Of a stretch of DNA of 64,000 nt, positions 1-10,500 are shown piece by piece. The first letter of the stretch is position 1; every line of letters starts with the position of its first letter. The stretch spans positions 44,792,501 through 44,856,500 of the forward strand of contig NC_069373.1 in the NCBI RefSeq assembly GCF_021730395.1, read 5' to 3'. The stretch is from Mercenaria mercenaria. Its lineage: Eukaryota; Mollusca; Bivalvia; Venerida; Veneridae. The notes under the pieces were generated by a model that did not search any database, was not told where the DNA came from, and was given only the letters and a program-made list of their open reading frames with translations. A program made the translations under genes and the position numbers.

Positions 1-1079
1 TTTGTTTTAAAAACTTTGATATTGTGTTATTATCTTATCAGAGGCCATCACTGTGAAGGTAGCAGATAGTTTTTCGAACATCTGAAAATGTATTTTATAT
101 ATATAGTTATTAGGGATGGCAACGAGTAGCATTTTTGGTATTTGAATATTTGGTCAACTTTCTGAACGAATATTTGTATATTTGGTTATCAACTGATCAG
201 CAGATCAACTCAAAATCTTATGTGTTTATCATGCACTAATCAGCGACCTGCTTTAATTCTACTTTCATTTACACATAGAAAAAAATACGCTATTTTAACG
301 ATCAGATTACCTTATTGATTATGCATATTTGCGATTACTGGTGTATTTAATAGGTATAAAATTTAGTAATCGCCAAAGTAACGGCAGCATATTTGATCTG
401 TTTTTAGCTCTTTAGCTCTTTAATGAAATGAACACTCTTAATTCAACAGATGTTTCATTAAAAATCAGAACAACCTTTTATGTAAAGTAAAATATGAACT
501 TTTGTTGTGTGTTGACTTTAGCCTGCTGGCAGAAAATGATTCTGCCTTTGCAACCAGTGCAGATCAAGATAGCCTGCACATCCGTGCAGTCTTACAAAGC
601 CAAATAAATATTGTAACTTGTAAGGAAGTATCTACATTCCTGTATGAACTAGAAGTGGACCATATGTAATGTATGTTATTGTTTACTCAGGGTAAAAAGT
701 GCTTCTAAAATGTCTGTGCAGTTAATCAGTTTTTGCTCTGAGGCGGAAAATTATTATGAATTTGATAGGTAAATGATCTTGAAGTGTTACGCTTTTAACC
801 TTCTTAACTTTATACTGGCATGTTTAGATTTTATTGCATATTTCTGAACAAATTACAGAGTGAAAAAAATAGCAAATATTTTTTACACTGGTACAGGAAT
901 ATAAAATGGGTAATATCTGGTACAAACCATTGAAAAAAAACATCAATTTTTTTCAGATATTTTGAATAGCTGCCCTGCCATTTGTGATTGTTGTATTTGG
1001 TGTTCACTCAGTGAAAGATATTTCAGTCTTACACCGAAACAAAGAAAATATCCTCTATTTATTTCACAGTTATTGATAT

Positions 1080-1340
1080 CAGCTTTAAGACTTAACAGTA
1101 CATCTTCTGCAGACCAACACTGCAGGAAACACTGAAGTGTGTTTGTTGAACAGAGGTTGTTGCTCTGCAGAGGTTAATAGTTGAAGCTGCCATAGCAGCT
1201 ACTTGTATTTAAGGAACCACCTGTCTTACACAGCCAGTCAGCTTCCTTCCCAAATTAACATTTTTTTACCTGCATTAAGCAGCCACTTGCCTGAAGCAGC
1301 CACATTGTGTAACCCCATAGACTGGTAGCTTAATACAGGT
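1080..1340. repeat. degenerate short repeat with GCAGCCAC motifs
   Basis: Variants of 'agcagccac' and 'cttgcctgaagcagccac' recur several times, and the patch ends with 'gcttaatacaggttt'. This looks like a decayed short-period interspersed repeat. No coding or structural signal was found. Confidence 0.35.
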
Positions 1341-2496
1341 TTGACTACTTATAATGAAAATAGTTTAATGGGAAAGAAAATATGTGCCGTTTAAATAAGG
1401 TAGTTGCTCCTCAGAGGTGTTAGCAAGAGGATACATTGTATTCTAAAAAAAATACAGAATTTCATATCATTTTATGAGAAAGTACACTTCCTATGATGTG
1501 GTTAGTAGCCCAGCTTAGCTTAACAAATGTAAAGTTATTCTTTCTAACAGGAATTACTAAGTGGCATATCAATGTATTATCAGGAAATAGTTTGTAATTT
1601 GATAAATATGTATTATTTTGTTATTTTTCTTTTTCATTGCAATTATTTTTTTGCAATTTTTATTTTTAATGATTTAAAAGTGCCATATTAATGTTCAGAA
1701 CTACTCAAATGCTCATTGCCTTTACATAAAATACAGATGGGTCATCCTATTTAAAAGGGCCGTATGCTTTAATTGTTTTTAGCTTGTCAGATAATGATTT
1801 CTTATGGTGACTCATATATATATTGTGGTGTTTCTTTATTTGGCATAATAAGATTTGATCAGTCAATGCAACAACAATATTTCCCAGATACCGGATGTTA
1901 TAACATGCATATTTATACATTGTATTAATGTTTATTTATGATCAAAGTGTTTGTGCCTCTCAAATTTTTAGGCCCACAAAGGGAAATAACTTTTGCAGAC
2001 ATGCTTGTAAACTTTGATCAGAACTTGCCATGTTACATAAGGAATGCATGATTTTATGACTCTATTCATTTCAGATTTTAGTATAGCCATTTAACATTGG
2101 AAAATTACACAAACACGTAATAAATGTTTAATTGTGCATTCTCTGTTTGTGTGGTATGAGTTTTACAATGCTTATACTTAGATGTCTTGCCATTCTTTAA
2201 AGGTATTTGTTCACACTTTGGAAGAGAGTTTTTGATATCTACCTACCAGGTATTTTTAAAACTTTATTTTTGAATTAGATATGAAAATAATATATTATTA
2301 TCTGGCAATTTGAGCTATTGCAAAATAAAAAGAAAACTGATATCAGATAATTTTAAAAACACATTTTGATTTAGTTTAACAATTTAGAATTATTTTGGAT
2401 TCTTTTCTAATTTAAAAATATTATTTTCACATTTTAGCATTTTGCAGAACTGTTTGCAAAATGTTTCTACTCTGGAGCAGCTGCTAAAAGACAGTT

Positions 2497-2665
2497 TGTA
2501 ATAGAATGCATGAGTACCTTAAGTTTTATCCTAAAATGGGAAACCAAAACCTTTACCCTAAAAAGTGTGAGTTTTATCTTAAAATGTGAATAAAAAGATA
2601 AATCCTAAAATGTGTGAATGAATAGTTTATGCTAAAAAGTGTGAACAAATTTCTTTGATCATAAG
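2497..2665. repeat. imperfect short tandem repeat (CCTAAAATGTGTGA-like)
   Basis: Motifs of the kind 'cctaaaatgtgtga', 'ccctaaaaagtgtgag' and 'gctaaaaagtgtgaa' recur every 30-40 bp. It is a low-complexity AT-rich patch of unknown origin. Confidence 0.4.
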
Positions 2666-2751
2666 TTATGGATGTTTGTTTTTTGTTTATAATCTTTTTA
2701 CTGTATATCTTCATATAAGGTTTCTGCTGGTTCAGAAATTATGCATTAATT

Positions 2752-3093
2752 ATGTCTCTCACCACACAGTGGTGTGGGAGACATATCGATTTACTCCCCT
2801 GTGAGTCTGTCACAAATCTTGTCCGTACTCTAAGTCAAACATTTCTTATCCGATCTTCATCAAACTTGAACAAAATATGTTTGCCAGTAAGTCCTCAGCC
2901 AAGTTCGATAATTAGCCAAATCGGCCAAGGCACTTCGGAATTATGGCCCTTGAAACTTGGTTTTTGATAATCAAAGCACTGAAAATCTGATAGGGCAGTT
3001 GAGGTCTTGGTGCATGGTTGACTGTTATACTACTATTCAGATGATTAGGCAGTTGTGGGAGACATGCGCTTTTCTCAAAAGTAGCTCTAGTTA
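2752..3093 (+). mobile_element. short hairpin-headed mollusc repeat (pearl/Helentron-like style)
   Basis: The element starts with a hairpin, TGTCTCTCACCAC paired with GTGGTGTGGGAGACA around 2754-2783. It contains the 'ttatggcccttgaaact' type of core found in other repeats of this window, and ends with 'gggagacatgcg' followed by 'agctctagtt'. A similar tail ('ggggagacatgcattttcc', 'cttctagttc') occurs near 33480. The 71-codon open frame across it is an accident of the repeat. Assignment to the bivalve pearl-like group is by architecture only. Confidence 0.5.
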
Positions 3094-3779
3094 AATGTTG
3101 TCTCAGTCTTTTGTTTATGTGTCTGTTCTATATAATTGGGCCGATTTAGGCTTATGACTTTAAATGCTCATAATTTGTAAGTTATTGCGATATCTTAAAT
3201 ATAATAAAAGCTATTTACCAATGTCTGTTATTGTTTTGCTTTTAACAGTAGAAGTTGTTTTAATTTTTCACAGAAATGCACCTGCAAGTTTAATCAATAA
3301 TTCCTTTACTAAATACAAGTATTTAGTATGGTCATAATTATGAAATCATTCCATTAATTAAAATTTTGTCATAAAAGATGCTAAGCAGTCAAATTTGTCA
3401 TAAATTCATTTTAATCTGTACTAGAAGAGTTTTAAAAGATGAATGCAGAAAAAACAAAAACAAACCATTGGGGATAATTGTTTATTAAGCACAATAAATG
3501 AAAGCAATATTGGAAAAAGTAGGCAACATTCATAATTAACATTATTTTTTTTTTTCATACAAAATGCTCATTTTTTTATTTCTGTTTCATACACATTGGT
3601 GTTTAATCCTTCGGGTTCAATTAGCAATATCTTCTAATTTATACTGTGAATATAATTCAATGTCTTTTTACTTGTGATGCATGGCATTCGACCATCGTCT
3701 TGCCTATTCTTGTTATTTGGATTCTTTAATCTAATTCACTTGACATCGTTGTTAAGAAAGTTCAATCAACTTCACTCGA

Positions 3780-3905
3780 TATCGGTTACCTGGAATTCTG
3801 ACTAGTACGCGGGATTTTGTGCTATCAAATTTTACTCCCACAGAGGTTCAAAATCCACGCCACCTCTTGGCCCGATGCTCTCTAACCGACACCACTAAAT
3901 TAAAT
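3780..3905 (-). repeat. possible tRNA-like segment downstream of the small gene
   Basis: Read on the minus strand, 'gtggtgtcggttagagagc' resembles a Pol III A box and 'gattttgaacctctg' resembles a B box. This recalls a tRNA-derived SINE head lying just past the stop codon. The related locus at about 6990-7060 has an aligned but more altered version, so it predates the duplication. The match is weak. Confidence 0.25.
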
Positions 3906-3914
3906 CATTTTCAT

Positions 3915-4668
3915 CTATGAAGACCAGAACATGGCGACTGTGTTGCTACATTCGTCTAACACGAGCTGTTCTGTTTCTCTTTTGCCATCTGTGAAAGAAA
4001 GAGGAAATTTAATGTAAATTTTGGTCTACCCCGTCAAATATACCGGTCATTAAGAGTGTCGACAAGACAAATACCAGTCTAATTGCAACATAAGCACGAT
4101 GAGCTTTTAAAGCTACAGAGCAAATGTGTAAGAAAACTTTTGTAAAAAGATATCATAATCTACGTTTTTTTTTTGCTGGCAAATTGCCTGATTTTACAAT
4201 GACAAAGATATCGCATATATTCAAAGATATCACATACAGATTCATTCTCAATGTCGTATCAACTACTTGTACGACCCCGCTAAAAACTTTTCAATATATA
4301 GTTGTCTAAGTGCCTGTTGCAATCGGGTACATTCTGTACTGCAATAGATTTAATATATTAAACTTCGGGCGCCGGTAAATGAAGAAATCCATAGTTTTAT
4401 TTAACAGTAGTAGAATGAAAAGCTTGCCTTTCTCGGCCGTAGGAAAAGAGTCGTCCGTGGCTTCTGAATTTATGTTTCCTTTGTAGTTCCTTACAAGCTC
4501 CAACAATTCTTCTCTCCAGATGTCTATATTTACCAGCGGATGCATTTTGTTCCCAGTTAATTTCGTGAATCTGCTTCTGGTATACTGCACTCGTCTTGGC
4601 GATTGCTCACGTCTTGGCGACGGAGGATCTTCGTCATCGTTGTTAACTGTAGAAGAGCAAATTCCCAT
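3915..4668 (-). CDS. small two-exon gene, unrecognised family, possible N-myristoylated protein
   Basis: Proposed exon 1 is 4668-4428 and exon 2 is 3988-3915, giving a protein of about 104 residues. It starts MGICSS, a fit to the N-myristoylation pattern (Gly2, Ser6). An acidic and then proline/arginine-rich stretch follows, then a conserved block around residues 41-80 (WREELLELVRNY) and the C-terminus LVLDECSNTVAMFWSS. The intron would be the GC-AG type: the donor reads AAAG|GCAAGC and the acceptor tttctttcacag, and the phase fits exactly. Exon 1 also reads on past the donor to a stop at 4306, so an unspliced 120-residue form is possible. The model rests on a diverged inverted relative at 6222-6976 that shares both exons, with mostly silent differences in exon 2. 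No known family was recognised and no function is proposed. Confidence 0.55.
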
Positions 4669-4689
4669 TTTCAGAAAATTCTGTGTTAC

Positions 4690-4800
4690 TGTTTAGCTTT
4701 TTAACGTTGTTTCTAACGTTCTTTGGTGCTATGAGACAACGTCAGTGTTCACTGTAAATGTCGACGTCATCACCGAAGTCGACATAGCGTACACGTCATA
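4690..4800 (-). promoter_or_regulatory. putative promoter with TGACGTC-like sites
   Basis: Upstream of the start at 4668, the coding strand carries TGATGACGTCG and, 17 bases later, TGACGTTGTC. The inverted relative has the same two words in the same order 20 bases apart, upstream of its start at 6222. The core TGACGTC is like a CRE/ATF site. Retention of word order and spacing in diverged flanks suggests regulatory constraint. No TATA box was identified with confidence. Confidence 0.35.
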
Positions 4801-4974
4801 ATCGGTTACACTGAAATAGCATCGCCTTAGTGGACCATTGCTCTATATACCATTTTCAACATTTTGAGAAATTCGATTGCAAAGTTTAATAACATTTTAT
4901 TTTACTCATTTCTGGGTGAAACCGATGAAAAATATTTTTTTCTGTGCATTTGTATTTTGTAAATACTGACTGAA

Positions 4975-5425
4975 TTCGTTCCGCAGTTGTCCTTTGTTTG
5001 CCATCTTGATTTTAGTACCCTAGCTGGTATTGCTTTTACCCTAGTTGCTATTGTGTTACCTTTGCTTTTTTTATTTGCTTTTTTTTTCTGCCAGCTTAGT
5101 TCAACACCTTTGTTTCCATGTCCGAAGTGCTTTCTAAACTTATTCTTACTCAGCACTCTCATGGGTGCTATAGTTATATCATGTTCTCTTTGATATGTTT
5201 TAACCATAGTTACAACTGTTTAACTCGTCTTGCTTGTATTTTAACGAGCGAATGCTAGGATTTCAATACGTTTAATCATGCCCTTTATGTTGAAATACAT
5301 TACTTTTTCTTATCCGTTGTACAGCTATTTAAGCCGGTTTTAAAAGCTCTTAAGAGCTTATGGTATATCGTTATTGCACCATCGACTTTGTAAATAAAAT
5401 TTACTTGACTTGACTTGAGTTAAGG
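4975..5425 (+). mobile_element. possible LINE 3' end with TTGAC-repeat tail
   Basis: The stretch ends 'tttgtaaataaaatttacttgacttgacttgag': an AATAAA-like signal followed by a short (ACTTG)n tail, as in many mollusc non-LTR retrotransposons. No reverse transcriptase is attached. The lysine-rich reverse-strand frame at 4902-5207 is attributed to the complement of this T-rich DNA. Confidence 0.35.
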
Positions 5426-5429
5426 CAGA

Positions 5430-6015
5430 ATGGGGGGTCTCAGTTTTGAGATTTTTTCACCTTACGAAGTGAGAACCACTCACGATATTACAAGTTTTAA
5501 TGATATCGGGCCACTGTGACTTAAGTGTTTCTCACACACTTGCAGTATATAATTTATATAGCTTTTGAACTGCAATAAGATGTGCTCCTCTGCCGAATTC
5601 ATTTAGTAGTTAGAGCAGGATGACGGTCTCAATTAAGAAAAAACTCTTGAAATTTAAAACCGGACAAATTGAGAACCGCGCACGATAGTACAGGTCTTGT
5701 TAATATCGGGCCACTGTGACACAAGTTTTTTCTCTCTCTCAATTGCAAAAAAATAGCTATGTATTTAGCTTGTAAATTACAATTAGACGTGCTGCTTTGC
5801 CGAATTCTTTCAGTATTTAGGGCTAGATGACAGCCTCAATTTGGGGGAAAACTGATGAAATTTGACACAGGACCAAGTGAGAACCGTAAGATATTAGGCC
5901 TACAGACCTTAGTAATATCGGACCACTATATTATACGTTTTTTCTACCCTGCCGAATTCGTTCCGCAGTTTAGGCAGAATGAGAGTGACAGTCTCAGTTT
6001 TGAGTGCTAGTTCCG
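5430..6015. repeat. clean tandem array of a ~205-bp repeat (about 3 units)
   Basis: Each unit contains, in order: a 'gtctca..tt' patch, 'gtgagaaccgc.cacgat', 'taatatcggGCCACTGTGAC', 'tagcttg.aa.tgcaattag' and 'gtgctgctttgccgaattc'. 'gccactgtgac' recurs about 200 bp apart (5511, 5709), with a third variant near 5922. Many garbled units of the same family lie at 14.2-16.1 and 17.95-19.3 kb. No coding role is seen. The array separates the two head-to-head copies of the small gene. Confidence 0.75.
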
Positions 6016-6119
6016 CAGTAAAATATTGACGTTATATTGCTGGAATTTATTTTTGTAAAGTATGCATCAAATTTTAAACAAGTTACAAATGGTCTTTTAG
6101 CCAAGAACGACAACTCAGT

Positions 6120-6221
6120 ATAATTGAAATGTGTGGACTTCAATGATGACGTCGGCTAGTTTTGGGTACAATCATGACGTTGTCACTTCAGAAAGATAAC
6201 AGACGACATTATTTTGCTAAA
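6120..6221 (+). promoter_or_regulatory. upstream region matching the promoter of the inverted relative
   Basis: TGATGACGTCG (6144-6154) and TGACGTTGTC (about 6175-6184) lie upstream of the ATG at 6222. Order and spacing are nearly those upstream of 4668 on the other strand, although the rest of the flank has diverged. Confidence 0.3.
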
Positions 6222-6976
6222 ATGAGCATTTGTTGTTGTTCTAGGAAGATGGGGAAGATCGAACGTCTCATAGAAGAGTACTATGCATCAAAATCAGCTT
6301 AGAAATACAAAGTTCATCAGCCAGTAAATGAACACCTCTGGACAGAAGAATTGTTAGAGATTGTAAGGAACTATGAAGAAATCATAAAATCCCTTGCTGT
6401 AGATGAATCTTACCCAACAACAGGAAAAGATGAACATTTGTTTCTACTTATAATATGATTTTCCTTTATTTTTTTCCCTTTAATTAAATTCTTTAAGAAT
6501 GTCCTTTAACATTGTACCTTTTTCTATTTAGTTTAATCTATTTAGGACACCTCTAGGTTTGAGTGTGCAGGTTTTCAAGGAAACTTCCAGGATTTTTGGT
6601 GTCATATTAGGAATCGTGCCGTCTCCCTCCTCGATGCAGCCCGCAACATCGGGTTAGAATAGCTTAGCCGACATTTTAACTTCTAAACTAAAGCTTCCCA
6701 TAGAAAGAAGCCAAAATGCCAAAATATCTGACAAGGAAAAACTAAAAACACATATTTTATAATAAATATTTGTTGAGATATTACATGCTTAGTTGACATG
6801 TAGGATTCGTCTAATTACCAAAAATATATAGGCCTATATTTGAAAAATGTATCGTTTGGCACTTGCATATATATATTTTTTTCTTTTCTTCTTATTTCAC
6901 AGAAGACAATCAGAAAGCAGAACTACTCGTGCTTGATGAATGTAGCAACACGGTTGCTATGTACTGGTCTTCGTAG
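6222..6976 (+). pseudogene. decayed inverted relative of the small two-exon gene
   Basis: Exon 1 (6222-6429) starts MSICCC and contains LWTEELLEIVRNYEE and DESYPTTGK, aligning with the gene at 3915-4668. Exon 2 (6903-6976, after 'cttatttcacag') ends LVLDECSNTVAMYWSS and a TAG, as in the other copy. Two defects suggest it is not functional: an in-frame TAG at 6300-6302, and ATGAAC where the other copy has the GCAAGC donor. Phase and exon 2 length (74 bp) are identical in both copies. Third-position differences dominate in exon 2, so it was probably under selection until recently, or is still expressed in another form. Confidence 0.55.
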
Positions 6977-7436
6977 ATGTAAGAACCGAGTGGTGTAGGA
7001 TAGAACGTCGGGTTCCTGGCACGGATGTCGCAGGTTTCAGGCTACGAATCCGGCAATATTTAACTACGATAGTACTGTCCTAAAGTCCTGGAATATGTGA
7101 TCGAGGTTTAGAACTTCCTAAAAGACGATGGCAAGGTTCCTAAGCCATAAGAATGGGCGAGGCGATGACTGCACCACAAAAAAATGAAGAGTCCTTATTT
7201 TAAAAGTGAAAGGTTTATCGAATGGACATGATATGATTGAGACACATTGTGTAAGAATGAAACACAACTATGAAAAACAATATAACTGAAATTCAAGAGA
7301 AGATTCTGAAATTTGTCCATGCAAATTGAAATGACAACAAACGCAATTAACTGCAACTGTCAATAAATATATAAACATCTAATGTTTTAATTTTAACGTA
7401 TAACTTGACTCTTTGAACAGGGACAATAATGGTATA

Positions 7437-7502
7437 CACTTATTGATGGCTTGCCGATGATTAGTTTTGACTATTGACCGGCAAGCCATTCAATAAGTAT
7501 TT
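7437..7502. repeat. imperfect hairpin (inverted repeat)
   Basis: 'cttattgatggcttgccg' is followed, after a ~24-base loop, by 'ccggcaagccattcaataag', making a strong stem-loop. It is isolated. It may be a remnant of a foldback element. Confidence 0.5.
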
Positions 7503-10500
7503 TATTACATGAAATCACAAATAAATTTTCTTAATTATTTCTCCAAGTCTTGACTCAGCAACATTTGGTGATTAAGTATGAATCAGCTACAGCATTATGG
7601 ACTGGCGGTTTATATAGGGAGTCATGCAATAAAATTCCTTGTACCGAATCATCAAGACAAAATATTGTTGTTTTCGCTTCTGGGTTACACTATACCAATT
7701 CAGTTCCTTCTTTATTTCAAATAAACAATGAAACCGTATACCTCATTCGCAGTACTTTAGAGCATTTCAATGATATAAAAACCTAATATAGTCATTATTA
7801 TAACATGTCTCCTTACCAAAAATATAAAAATATAGAGATGTTATATTACATATAAGAAAAAAATATGTTCTGAAAGTCATCGCCCTCTGAAAATGTTTGC
7901 ATGAAAATTGCCGCTTAGCAGTACGCGTATGTAGACATTTTCTCAATTAATAAAACCAAAACCTAGAAATTCGCAATGAAAATCAACTTTTTTCCCCCAA
8001 ACAAATTTTTTTTGTTTCCCCTGCAAATTTAAAAAGAACCCTTAATAAAACCTGCTCCGTTTTTAAATTTTGGGACATTTACCGCAGGGGCGTAGCTCAA
8101 AAAAGGGGCACTGCGGGCCCGGGGCCTTTAAATTTTATCCGAAAAAAAGTGAAAAAAAAAAAAAGCCAAATATGCAATAAAAATCAAAGGGTAAAGGGGT
8201 TGGGCCTTAGGGGGGAAATGAACCAGTCACTAACGGACGTAACCGGGGGGTTTTTGAACTGCCCTAGATTTTACAGCAAAGTAAGGGACGAAGCAGCGAT
8301 GCTGCGAGTATGATGTAGGTCAGGGGGGGGGTCTCCATTCCCAAAAAAAGGGAATTTAGTAAATTTTTTAAAAAGGAAAGAGATGCGTTCTTTTGCAATT
8401 TTTCCGGTTTTAATCTATTTTGTTTGTCACTTTTTTTACTACATTTTAAGGAGGTAATCTTTTAAAAATCAAAGTTTAGAAAAACCGCTCATATTTAAAG
8501 GGGCAGGGATGTAAACTTTGTCAAAAAGCAAAAACTGCAATCGAGAAACCAGGATATTTTGAGGAATAAAAACCATTTTTGTATATTTTATTTACAAAAA
8601 AGAGTTCTAATTAACTTGCCCAAAAATTGTGTTTTCGCTCAAAGCACGGCGGAGGCTTAGAACTTTGAAAACAGAGTTCTTAAAATTGCCCCACAAATTT
8701 ATATTTCCCTGTTTTCGTACTTTAGACATCAATATTAAAAAGAAGTTAGGGTTTAAATTTTTTCAAAAAAATTTGGTTACTGAAACACTGTGTATTCAAA
8801 GAATATTTTTTTGTACAACCCCAAACCCCTCACCCCAAAAGGGGGCCAAACACTAGGCAGTTTGGGAAAACTGCATCTAACTGCTACACATTTGGGGAAA
8901 CCCATCGAAAAATTCAAAACCGTGTCCCAAAAGCTTCACTATGATTATTTTTTTTATTTATTTATTTTTCATTTAAAAAACCCCACAATGTCAAGAAAAA
9001 ATAGGCAATGAAGGGAAACGTTCCCTACCTTTAAAAGGTATACTAGGTTTTTTTTTTTTTTTAATCGTAATTGAAATCTTCGTCGGGAATTTAAAAATGC
9101 TTTGCGTCGCTTTCCGCTTTTTTGGTAAGTTTTGAACCTCGCATTTTAAAAGGGTAAAAAAAAACCAAAAAGGGTGTTTTAAAATTTTATTTTTGTTGAA
9201 AATCGATTTGAAATCTTCGTCGGGTTTAATTTAATGCAGGGGGTCTGCATCAACTTTTTTTGGCAATTTTTGATTAAAATATCTTTTCAACAATTGCAAA
9301 AGTTTCAAGTTTTCTCACGGGAAATTTAAAAACTTTTTTTTTAGTCATTAAAATCTTTTTTGGCAAATGCAAATTTAAACTGTGAAAATTGCTAAAAGTA
9401 TTTTCGCATTCAGATTTTGGATATAGTTTGTGATTTTTTTTGAAACCTTTAAAATAAACTCTTCGATATCACGAAAAGCAGTCACGTTTTTTTAAATCGA
9501 GAAAACGGAAAAAACTATCATTTTTAAATTCTCCCTCCCTCTGTTTAAATTGCTTTTTAATTGGCTTGAATAGCGTCGGGCGGTTAACCCCCCCTTTGTG
9601 AAAAACAGATTCCGACATCCCCCAAAATTGAGTATACCGATGTTTAATGGGCAAAGTGATTTTTTAGGTATGTTTGTAGGAAACGAGCGCTCGGTAGTTG
9701 GCCGTTGAAACTTCCCTGCACAACAGAATCTCGTTTTTTGATGAGAAACGAAACTAGGAGTTTGTTGCCAAATTTCCCCTGAAGGGTTGGTCTAAATCAA
9801 AAACACCAAAAATCCTTTTAAATTATACGGTACCGGTTGCTGAGATTTAGTGTAAATTTAAATATAAATCTTTTGGCAAAATTTTTTTGAAATTTAGCAG
9901 CAAATATTTTACTGTGTTTGCTATCATCATTAGGGTGTTTTTTTAAACCTGGGGCATATAGTACTTTTAAATACAGAAAAACCTTTTTATTTTATGTTTA
10001 CCCCCCAACTTTTGTAGAAAACTGTTTTTTTTTTAAAAATTTTAAAAGTTTTTTAGCTTGTATCCCTTGTATTTTTTGTATTTTCCCAAAACCCTCGCAC
10101 GAGGTTCTTTTTTTTTTCATTTTTCATTTGGGGAAAACCCCTCGGGTTGGCTTTCTGAAAAAAATTTATGGCTTTACCAGGTATCAGTTCATACATCGGG
10201 TTTGGGCCCTTTCCCGAAAAAAATTTACGGTTTTTACCCAAGGCTTTCAGTTAAGGCCTAAAGTTATGTCCCGAATGAGCCCACCCGGGGGTTTTCCCCC
10301 AACTTTAAACATTTTAAAAGCTTGACAGTTTTTTTTTGAGACATAAACACGTCCCTTGAAAAAAAATTACAGTTGATGATTTTTTTAACTAAACCTCTAA
10401 AAACTTTTAGATTTACCTACAAAAATTGTTTTCCTGGCATTAAAAATTTGTTTTATTTTCATTTTTTTGCTTGTTTTTTACTCAAGTTTTTTCATTTAAC

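Larger units (their letters stand above)
1..2740. other. AT-rich spacer, no gene recognised
   Basis: No convincing coding exon is visible on either strand. The sequence is AT-rich with short homopolymers and ordinary composition. Two weak repeat patches are listed separately. The stretch could be intergenic or part of a long intron of a gene lying outside the window. Confidence 0.6.

Noticed and set aside
4902-5207. 101-codon reverse-strand frame rich in lysine and arginine
   Set aside because: It is the complement of T-rich DNA that looks like a LINE 3' end. No motif, paralogue or splice signal supports it.
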